A stretch of DNA of 64,000 nt from DAOUKH01 sp965207995. Lineage in GTDB: Bacteria > Chloroflexota > Dehalococcoidia > SHYB01. Shown here piece by piece: positions 17,472 to 24,097 of the stretch. The DNA lies in NCBI GenBank assembly GCA_965207995.1, contig OZ242299.1:2294001-2358000 (forward strand). The letters run 5' to 3'. Both the position numbers and the translations under genes were made by a program. A model generated the notes under the pieces. The model was given only the letters and a program-made list of their open reading frames with translations. It did no database searches and had not been told where the DNA came from. Within the stretch, counting starts at the first letter, position 1. Each line of letters begins with the position of its first letter.

Positions 17472-17729
17472 TCACTCAGCCTGTTCGATGCAGTGCCGCA
17501 GGACCTTCTTCGCGGCGACAAGCGGCACGATCACCAGGAACCACAGCCCGACAGCCTGGCCGGCGCCGACCACCGTTCCGGCGATGAGGAGGTCGGTGCA
17601 ATAGCTGCCGCACTGCGCGAACTCGTCGAGCGCCGTCACGACTTCGAGCAGCGCCCACGCCCACATCGCGCCCGTCCACATCCAGATCGTCCATCTCACG
17701 ACATCGAGCCATTGTTCTGGCCTACACAT
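17472..17729 (-). CDS. Small two-helix membrane protein of unknown function
   Basis: An 85-residue protein with two hydrophobic helices: about 10-30 (VVRWTIWMWTGAMWAWALLEV, Trp-rich) and 47-72 (LIAGTVVGAGQAVGLWFLVIVPLV). Two Cys lie between them (QCGSYC) and one near the C-terminus. The ATG at 17729 has a perfect AGGAGG 8 nt upstream, so translation is well supported. It sits between the NDH-2 fusion gene (60 bp upstream) and mogA. I do not recognise the family. Confidence 0.7.
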   Translation of the reverse strand: MCRPEQWLDVVRWTIWMWTGAMWAWALLEVVTALDEFAQCGSYCTDLLIAGTVVGAGQAVGLWFLVIVPLVAAKKVLRHCIEQAE

Positions 17730-17789
17730 AGCGCTGTCCTCCTATTCGATCTCCATTGCCTAAGTCATCAAGCACAAGTCGCCATCCCA

Positions 17790-19469
17790 TCATTCCGTCG
17801 AATCGCCGCCGCCGGCCGGCGGGGCCGTCTTCCGCGCCCCGCTCTCGCGCTGCTCGTTGGCGCGGCGGCGACTCTCGGCGGCGCTTTCGACCATCGCCGC
17901 GAACTCCGAGGACGAGTTCGCCAGCGCCGTGAAGTCGCCCGCGCTCAGGACGAGCAGGTCGACGGGGCCCCGCGCCAGCGCCGACGCGCTCCGCTGGCGG
18001 CGACTCATCAGCGACATCTCGCCGAAATATTGGCCGGGGCCAAGGACGGCCGTGGCCTCCGGCGAGCCGCCATGATAGATCTCCACCTCCCCGCTCAACA
18101 CCACGTAGAAGTTGTCGGCGAACTCACCCTGGCGGAAGATCGTCTGGCCGCTCTCGTAATGCGACCGCGCCACGGGGCCGCCCCCCATCGCCTCGTACTT
18201 TGCGATGTCCCGCTTGAAGAAGAGCTCGATGGTCCAATGCAGCATGGCGCGCAGCTTCCGGTCGATGCCCGGCAGTTGGACCAGCCAGAACGTCCGGAAG
18301 AGGAACCAGGCAAGAAAGCCCTGAAGCTTGAAGCCGAAGATTTCGGCCGCGCCCCGGTACCCTCCCAGGGTGACCATCACGCCGGTCGAGCGGTGCAGGA
18401 ACGGCCTCGGGGACCGCTCCTCGATGGCGGCCAGGATGTTGCGCGCCGCGTGCTGCGCCTGGCGGAGGGCCGACTGGGCAGTCGGCGGGTACTGGCCGCC
18501 GTCCCGCAGGTTAGGGATGGCCCCGGCGTCGCCCACGACCCAGACGTTCTCATAGGCGGGAGCCCGAAGGAACTCGTCGGCCTGCAGCCGTCCGCTGCTG
18601 TCCAGGCCCTTGTCGAAGCACTGCAGGACCGGATTCGGCCCCGCGCCCAACGCCGAGACCAGCGTCCGCGTCGGAATCTGCTCGCCGCTGGCAAGGACGG
18701 CGCTCTCCGCCGTCGCGCTCGCGATCGGCGTGTTCGTCCATACTTCGATGCCGTTCCGCTCCAGAATGCGCTGGCTGAAGTCGGCCAGCTCCTCGCTCAA
18801 CTCTGGGAGGATGCGGCCGCTTCGCTGGAGGAGCACGACCCGCACCTCGCGTTCGTCGAGTGTGGGGTAGCTGCGCACCGCCTCCTTCATGTAGTCGTTG
18901 ATCTCCGACGCCACCTCGACGCCGGTATAGCCGGCTCCCGCCACCACGAAGGTCAGCAGCTTCCGCCGCTCGGCCGCGGATGCCGTCACCTCCGCCTGCT
19001 CGAGGGCGCCGAGGAGATGGCTCCGCAGCGTGAAGGCGTTGGCGATCGTTTTGACCGTGAAGGCATGCTCCGCCATGCCCGGTAAGGAGACCAGGTCGGT
19101 CGAGTTCCCCACGGCGACGAGCAGGTGGTCGTAGGCGATGCGGCGCTCCACGGTCGCCCCATGGTGGCGGATGTGGACCACCTCCTCCTCAGGGTCCACG
19201 GAATCGATCTCGGCGTGGTGGAAGTCGATGCCGGGGAGCAGGCGGCGCAGCGACTTCACGATGTGCGGCGCCTCAATATTGCCCGACACCGCCTCGGGCA
19301 ACATGGGCTGTACCAGGAAGAAGTTGTCGCGGGAGACCAGCGTGACGTCGAGCTTGTCCCGGCGGACCGCCTTCCACAGTTCAAGAGCGGCGTAGAGTCC
19401 GCCGTAGCCGCCGCCCAGGATCACCACGCGCGGCCGCCGCGTCGGCGCGGAAGCGAGGGGCGTCGTCAT
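17790..19469 (-). CDS. Type II NADH dehydrogenase fused to a C-terminal cyclic-nucleotide-binding domain
   Basis: A 559-residue protein. Residues 1-410 are a pyridine-nucleotide-disulfide oxidoreductase of NDH-2 type, with the FAD-binding GGGYGG (19-24), the NADH-binding GAGYTGVEV (178-186) and a second FAD motif WVVGDAGAIPN near 315. NDH-2 passes electrons from NADH to quinone at the membrane without pumping protons. Residues about 385-410 are hydrophobic and probably membrane-associated. Residues about 430-520 are a CRP-type cNMP domain with the phosphate-binding cassette FGEMSLMSRRQRSASA. The fusion suggests allosteric control by a cyclic nucleotide. The extreme C-terminus is polar. Confidence 0.9.
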   Translation of the reverse strand: MTTPLASAPTRRPRVVILGGGYGGLYAALELWKAVRRDKLDVTLVSRDNFFLVQPMLPEAVSGNIEAPHIVKSLRRLLPGIDFHHAEIDSVDPEEEVVHIRHHGATVERRIAYDHLLVAVGNSTDLVSLPGMAEHAFTVKTIANAFTLRSHLLGALEQAEVTASAAERRKLLTFVVAGAGYTGVEVASEINDYMKEAVRSYPTLDEREVRVVLLQRSGRILPELSEELADFSQRILERNGIEVWTNTPIASATAESAVLASGEQIPTRTLVSALGAGPNPVLQCFDKGLDSSGRLQADEFLRAPAYENVWVVGDAGAIPNLRDGGQYPPTAQSALRQAQHAARNILAAIEERSPRPFLHRSTGVMVTLGGYRGAAEIFGFKLQGFLAWFLFRTFWLVQLPGIDRKLRAMLHWTIELFFKRDIAKYEAMGGGPVARSHYESGQTIFRQGEFADNFYVVLSGEVEIYHGGSPEATAVLGPGQYFGEMSLMSRRQRSASALARGPVDLLVLSAGDFTALANSSSEFAAMVESAAESRRRANEQRESGARKTAPPAGGGDSTE

Positions 19470-19675
19470 GGCGCTACTCTACGCGCGTTGCCGCGGAGCA
19501 GGAGTCCCTGCCGGGGAAGGCCGTCGCGGAGAGACCGGCGGCGCGGATGCGCGCCGCGACCAATGGCGGCAGGGCCTCCGAGTAGCCCTTCGCTCATACC
19601 GTCCTCCGCGCCGGGCCTCGGCGGAACCTTACCACACAGCCGCTCCGCCGTGGCTCGCGTTGTTGAGGCCCGCCT

Positions 19676-19990
19676 TTAGGAGAGGAAGACGCGCACGTCC
19701 GCGTGCGTGAAGTGAAGCTCGAGGACTCCGGAACGCTCGTGCTCCACCGATTCCCGGTAGGCGTCGAGCGTGATGGCGCAGGGCGCGCCGTCGGGGCCGG
19801 ACTCCTTCACGTGAGGGCAGTCCAGCTGCATTTGTGCCAGGGGGCAGAGATGGTCGGCGGTCGGCGCGTCCCAGTAGCCCACCACTTGCATGGGGTGGAA
19901 GAGCTCCTCCGCCGCGTTCCGCAGGTCGGCGACGATTTCGGAAGCGCGGTAGCTGACCGACTGCGGAATCGAAATCTCGATGACTTCCAC
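19676..19990 (-). CDS. Protein of unknown function (first-position partner of 19991..20218)
   Basis: A 104-residue soluble protein with no family I recognise. It begins IEISIPQSVSYRASEIVADLRNAAEELF and ends with a strand pattern (SGVLELHFTHADVRVFLS). Two Cys (CPLA, CPH) are set 10 residues apart in the middle. The start GTG 19990 directly abuts the TAA of the upstream gene, so the two are one transcription unit. The 206 bp between its stop side and the divergent NDH-2 start hold no other gene that I can support. Confidence 0.6.
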   Translation of the reverse strand: MEVIEISIPQSVSYRASEIVADLRNAAEELFHPMQVVGYWDAPTADHLCPLAQMQLDCPHVKESGPDGAPCAITLDAYRESVEHERSGVLELHFTHADVRVFLS

Positions 19991-20218
19991 TTACGGATGC
20001 TCCTTGTCGACCGACCGCAGGAAATCGAGGTCATCTTCCTGGAGCATCCCGCGCCGCATACGGTCGTCGATCTCCATGATCGAGCGGACCTGCCGGCTGG
20101 GCAGCCGATGGATGCGGCGCATGACGCCACTGAGTCGTCGCGCCAGTTCGGCGCGTTCCGGTTCGTCCACTTGGCGATGAACCCCCTCATTCAAAGGCTC
20201 GGGCTTTGTTGACCGCAC
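19991..20218 (-). CDS. Small charged protein of unknown function
   Basis: A 75-residue, highly charged, probably all-helical protein (RAELARRLSGVMRRIHRLPSR, then EIDDRMRRGMLQEDDLDFL). The start is uncertain: GTG 20218 or a TTG nine codons downstream. It directly abuts the following gene. The pairing with an equally unknown 104-residue protein suggests that they act together. Confidence 0.55.
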   Translation of the reverse strand: MRSTKPEPLNEGVHRQVDEPERAELARRLSGVMRRIHRLPSRQVRSIMEIDDRMRRGMLQEDDLDFLRSVDKEHP

Positions 20219-20269
20219 GCTTGCTAGATTGAGTGTAGGACGCAGGCGAACGCCCCCGCAATGAACGTC

Positions 20270-21433
20270 CTAGTTTTCCGTCTCCTTGATGGAGGAGGAC
20301 GCTCCCGCTCCCCGGCCCCGCCGACCCATCACCATGCGCCCGGCGAGCACGAGCAGCGTCACGCCAATCAAGGGAAAGACGAAGGCCGCCATCACCAGAC
20401 TGAACGGGCCGACGTATCCGTGGCCCGAGGCGCGAAAGATGAGGTAGATCATGTAGGCGAGGAAGTAGCCGACAAAGAGCCAGCCCTCCCAGCGCTCTAT
20501 GCGGTAACCGCTGAGGAAGACCGGAAAGCACGCCGCCGACGCGGCCAGCATCACCGGAATGTCGAAGTTGATCGCGGAGGACTCGACGATGAGGCCGCCC
20601 CCTGCGAGCGCCGAAGATCCCGCCACCGCCAAGATGTTGAAGATGTTGCTGCCCACCACGTTGCCTACCGCGATGTCTCGCTGCCCCCGTATCGCTGCCA
20701 CGATCGAGGTCACCAGTTCCGGAAGCGAAGTGCCGACGGCCACGATGGTTAGCCCGATGACCATCTCGCTGACGCCGAGCTCCAAGGCGGCTTTTGACCC
20801 GCCGTCCACCAGCCGGTTTGCGCCGACGGCGAGAATGGCGCCGCCGGCCGCGGTGATCGCGGCGTCCCTGGCCAGACCGAGTGGCGTCCGCTGTCCCTCG
20901 GGCGCCACCGGCTTATCGGTCGCTTCGGGGTGAGGGAAGAACCGCCGCCGTGCGAAGAGAAAGACGACGTAGGCGAGGAAGGCCGCCACCAGCACCGCGC
21001 CCTCGCTCGTTTCGATTCGCCCGTTCAGGGCCATGAGTAGCAGCACGACCGAGACCCCGATCATGATTGGAACGTCCAGCCGCACCAGGCGACTGGCGAC
21101 GACGAGCGGGGCCACCGCGGCGCTCAGCCCCAGGACGGCGAGCACGTTGATGATGTTGCTGCCAACTACATTGCCCAGGGCGATGCCCGGCGCGTCTTGG
21201 AAGGCGGCGCTGACTCCAACCACCAGCTCCGGCGCCCCGGTCCCGAACGAGACGATGGTGAGGCCGATGATGATCGGCGGGACATTGAAGGCGGCGGCGA
21301 GACGGGATGCACCCCTGATCAGCAACTCCGCTCCCATGATGAGCAGTGCCAAGCCGGCAACGATCCAAATGGCGTCGAGGATCGTGAAGACGGCAGGAGG
21401 AGGAGGGGGATCTAATAGGGAGTGAAACATCAA
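20270..21433 (-). CDS. Calcium/sodium antiporter (CaCA family, YrbG-like)
   Basis: A 387-residue membrane protein with about ten helices in two inverted halves. Each half carries the ion-binding alpha repeat: GTGAPELVVGVSAA with GNVVGSNIINV in the first, and GTSLPELVTSIVAA with GNVVGSNIFNI in the second. Such proteins export Ca2+ in exchange for Na+ or H+. The cytoplasmic loop between the halves is short (FPHPEATDKPVAPEGQR). It ends with a Ser/Glu-rich tail. It starts 3 bp after the stop of the enoyl-CoA hydratase on the same strand. Confidence 0.93.
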   Translation of the reverse strand: MMFHSLLDPPPPPAVFTILDAIWIVAGLALLIMGAELLIRGASRLAAAFNVPPIIIGLTIVSFGTGAPELVVGVSAAFQDAPGIALGNVVGSNIINVLAVLGLSAAVAPLVVASRLVRLDVPIMIGVSVVLLLMALNGRIETSEGAVLVAAFLAYVVFLFARRRFFPHPEATDKPVAPEGQRTPLGLARDAAITAAGGAILAVGANRLVDGGSKAALELGVSEMVIGLTIVAVGTSLPELVTSIVAAIRGQRDIAVGNVVGSNIFNILAVAGSSALAGGGLIVESSAINFDIPVMLAASAACFPVFLSGYRIERWEGWLFVGYFLAYMIYLIFRASGHGYVGPFSLVMAAFVFPLIGVTLLVLAGRMVMGRRGRGAGASSSIKETEN

Positions 21434-21436
21434 CTC

Positions 21437-22219
21437 CTAGTCGCCCTTGAAGCTGGCGGGCCGCTTCTCGAGGAAGGCGGCGAGACCTTCCTTCCCGTCC
21501 TCCGTGTCCAGCAGCCGGAGCATGCCGCGGAGGTCGTCGGTCACGGCGTCCGAGAGTGTCTGCTTCGCGCCCTCAACGATGCGAGACTTGATCTCGGCCA
21601 CGGCGAGCGGCGCCTTCTCGGCGATCTTCGCCGCCGTTTCCAAGGCCCGCTCCATCAGCCCCTCGGCCGGCGTGACGTCATTGACCAGACCCCATGCCAG
21701 AGCGTCTTGGGCCCCGAGCATATCGCCGGTGAGCAGCAGGGGTTGCGCGCGTGTCTTGCCGATGAGCCGGGTCAGGCGCTGCGTGCCGCCCCAGCCGGGC
21801 GTGATGCCGAGGTTGATCTCGGGCTGCCCGAAACGGGCGTGCTCGGCGGCGACCCTGATGTCACAGGCCATGGCCAGCTCCAATCCGCCGCCCAGGCAGA
21901 AGCCGTTGATCGCCGCGACTACCGCCTTGGGGAACGACTCGATGCGGTCGAAGAGCCGCGCCGCCTGGAAGAGAGGATGGTCGTCGTTGGCCTCGTCGAC
22001 CTGTGAGAGCAGCTTGATGTCGGCCCCCGCGCAAAACATCTTCTCTCCCGCGCCGGTGACCACCACGGCTCCGACCTCGCGGTCCTTCTCCACGGCGTCG
22101 AGCGCGGCGGACAGGCCCGCGATGACGTCGAGGCCCATCGAGTTGGCGGGCAGATTGTCGATGGTGAGGACGGTCACGGCCCCGGTTCGCCTGACGGATA
22201 CGGCGGTCTGTTCCGGCAT
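21437..22219 (-). CDS. Enoyl-CoA hydratase / crotonase family protein
   Basis: A 260-residue crotonase. The oxyanion-hole segments are FCAGADIK and GFCLGGGLELA, and both acidic residues of true hydratases are present (Glu in GLELAMACD and Glu in FGQPEINLGITPGWGG). It should hydrate a 2-enoyl-CoA in beta-oxidation or a related pathway. ATG 22219 follows GAGGAGC. The frame is open further upstream only because it runs antisense through the 5S rRNA gene. Confidence 0.92.
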   Translation of the reverse strand: MPEQTAVSVRRTGAVTVLTIDNLPANSMGLDVIAGLSAALDAVEKDREVGAVVVTGAGEKMFCAGADIKLLSQVDEANDDHPLFQAARLFDRIESFPKAVVAAINGFCLGGGLELAMACDIRVAAEHARFGQPEINLGITPGWGGTQRLTRLIGKTRAQPLLLTGDMLGAQDALAWGLVNDVTPAEGLMERALETAAKIAEKAPLAVAEIKSRIVEGAKQTLSDAVTDDLRGMLRLLDTEDGKEGLAAFLEKRPASFKGD

Positions 22220-22321
22220 GGAGAAGCTCCTCGGGAGGTGGCGCTTCGACCCCGGCCGTGGCGGGCCGGTTCGCGGCTCTAGTCTATCGCACCCCGTTCG
22301 CGCGGAAGCCGGACGCGCCGC

Positions 22322-22351
22322 TTGAGCAACCGCGCTCGGCTGCGTTATACT
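22322..22351 (+). promoter_or_regulatory. Promoter of the 5S rRNA gene
   Basis: TTGAGC (22322..22327) and TATACT (22346..22351) are 18 nt apart. The predicted start, 6-7 nt after the -10, coincides with the 5' end of the 5S rRNA at about 22357, so the gene appears to be transcribed alone. Confidence 0.7.
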
Positions 22352-22356
22352 TGACG

Positions 22357-22477
22357 CCTCTGGTGGCCAGAGCGGTGTGGACCCACCCGTTCCCATCCCG
22401 AACACGGAAGTGAAACGCACCAGCGCAGACGATACTCGAGGGGGAACCCTCCGTGGAAAATATGCCGCCGCCAGGGG
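22357..22477 (+). rRNA. rrf: 5S ribosomal RNA (isolated gene)
   Basis: About 121 nt. The 5' and 3' ends form helix I (CTCTGGTGGC with GCCGCCAGGG). The conserved loop region ACCCGTTCCCATCCCGAACA and the GAAGTGAAACG stretch are present. It has its own promoter and an intrinsic terminator, and protein genes lie on both sides. No 23S or 16S sequence adjoins it. Confidence 0.93.
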
Positions 22478-22484
22478 TTTTCTT

Positions 22485-22518
22485 AAGGGCCTGACTCCAC
22501 AGTCAGGCCCTTTGGTTT
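22485..22518 (+). terminator. Intrinsic terminator after 5S rRNA
   Basis: A perfect 12-bp stem (AAGGGCCTGACT / AGTCAGGCCCTT) with a CCAC loop at 22485..22512, followed by T-rich sequence (TGGTTT). It starts 7 nt after the 5S gene. Confidence 0.85.
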
Positions 22519-22587
22519 AAGCCTTACCGTCGGCCCCGGCGAAGCTCCACCGATCCGGCCCCACAGGAGTCGACAGGTTCGCAGACC

Positions 22588-22617
22588 TTTACAGCCCCAG
22601 AAGCCCATCCTTATAAT
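22588..22617 (+). promoter_or_regulatory. Promoter of rpsA
   Basis: TTTACA (22588..22593), 18 nt, then a perfect TATAAT (22612..22617). The transcript would start near 22624 and reach the GTG of rpsA after about 29 nt. Confidence 0.7.
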
Positions 22618-22652
22618 GCCCCGTAACCCAGCTACCCAGGCAGAGTGAACTT

Positions 22653-24044
22653 GTGACCCAGCAGTCCGGCGAATTCGATATGGACCAGCTGCTCGATGAG
22701 GCCGAGCAGGGGTACCAAAACCTCTATCGCGGCCAAGTCGTCGACGGGGTCATCATGAAGGTTGACAAGGACGGCGTCCTCGTCAACGTCGGACAGAAGA
22801 CCGAGGGTGTCGTTCCCTCCCGCGAGATGCGGACGCTGACGCCCGCCGACGTAGAAGAGCTAAAGGAAGGCGACCCCATCGTCGTCGCCGTGGTGCGCCC
22901 CGAAACCGACGAGGGCCAGGCGGTCCTTTCCCTGGACCGCGCGCGGGGCGAGATGGGCTGGCGCGTCCTTCTTCAGCATGCCCAGGACGGTACTGTCATC
23001 GAGGCGCCGGTGACCGGCTTCAACAAGGGTGGAGCCGTGGTCAATGCCGAGGGCGTCCAGGGCTTCGTCCCCCTCTCTCAACTGACTGCCGTAGGACGTC
23101 CGCGGGGCGACGGGGTCCAGAACGAGGCCCTCGAAGCGCTTGTGGGCACAACGCTCAAGGTCAAGGTGATCGAGGTCAACCGCCGCCGCAACCGCGCCAT
23201 TCTCTCTGAGCGCGCCGCGACGCAAGAGTTCCGCGCCGCCGGCAAGGCGAAGCTGCTCGCGGAGCTTCAAGAGGGCGAGCTGAAGCGCGGCGTGGTCAGC
23301 GGCACCACCAACTTCGGCGCCTTCGTCGATCTCGGCGGCGCCGACGGCCTCATTCACATCTCCGAGCTTTCATGGCAGCCGGTGCGCCGCCCCGAGGACG
23401 TCGTCAATGTGGGCGATGAGGTCGAGGTGCTCGTGGTCAAGGTCGATCAGGAGGCCCAACGCATCGCGTTGAGCCTGAAACGGACCAAACCGGAGCCGTG
23501 GGCAGAAGTGCCTTACCGGTACCATGAGGGGCAGATCGTTCCCGCGACGGTCACCAAGCTCGCCACCTTCGGCGCCTTCGCCCGCATCGAGGACGGCGTC
23601 GAGGGGCTTATTCATATCTCTGAGCTGGCCGACCGCATGATCCAACATCCCCGCGAGGTCGTAACCGAGGGCAAGGACGTGATGGTCAAGATCGTTCGGG
23701 TCGATCCTGCGCGCAGGCGGATCGGGCTGAGCCTCAAGCAGGTCGACGCGGATGGTGAGGAGAGCCCCGCCCCAGAGCCGCGTCAGGCTGCACCGGAACC
23801 GCGGTCCGCGCCACCCGAGCAGCGGTTCGGCGCGGGAGAGGCGGAGCATCGAGTCGAGCGCCCGGCGCTCGACTCCGCGCTCGCCGCCCAGCTTGCCGAG
23901 GCGGTATCGGCCGGCGAAGAAGCAGCCGGCGCCGAGGTTGGGCCGGACGAGCAATCTGATGATACGATGAATGAGTCCGCCGGCGAGACCGCCGCCGCTC
24001 CGGCCGAGGAGGAAACGGAGCGAGTCACGGGCGAGACCGCCTAG
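22653..24044 (+). CDS. rpsA: S1 RNA-binding domain protein (30S ribosomal protein S1)
   Basis: A 463-residue protein with four S1 OB-fold domains at about 25-94, 108-178, 205-273 and 290-358. The last two are canonical (TNFGAFVDLGGADGLIHISELS and LATFGAFARIEDGVEGLIHISEL). S1 recruits structured mRNAs to the 30S subunit. Four domains are fewer than the six of E. coli but usual outside Proteobacteria. The C-terminal 100 residues are a disordered Pro/Ala/Glu tail. The start GTG 22653 lacks a strong Shine-Dalgarno site, as is typical for rpsA. Confidence 0.92.
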   Translation: MTQQSGEFDMDQLLDEAEQGYQNLYRGQVVDGVIMKVDKDGVLVNVGQKTEGVVPSREMRTLTPADVEELKEGDPIVVAVVRPETDEGQAVLSLDRARGEMGWRVLLQHAQDGTVIEAPVTGFNKGGAVVNAEGVQGFVPLSQLTAVGRPRGDGVQNEALEALVGTTLKVKVIEVNRRRNRAILSERAATQEFRAAGKAKLLAELQEGELKRGVVSGTTNFGAFVDLGGADGLIHISELSWQPVRRPEDVVNVGDEVEVLVVKVDQEAQRIALSLKRTKPEPWAEVPYRYHEGQIVPATVTKLATFGAFARIEDGVEGLIHISELADRMIQHPREVVTEGKDVMVKIVRVDPARRRIGLSLKQVDADGEESPAPEPRQAAPEPRSAPPEQRFGAGEAEHRVERPALDSALAAQLAEAVSAGEEAAGAEVGPDEQSDDTMNESAGETAAAPAEEETERVTGETA

Positions 24045-24097
24045 GACGTACGGAGTGCTCAGTCTGTTAAGCAACCCGCTCACACGGAGCAACGCCT

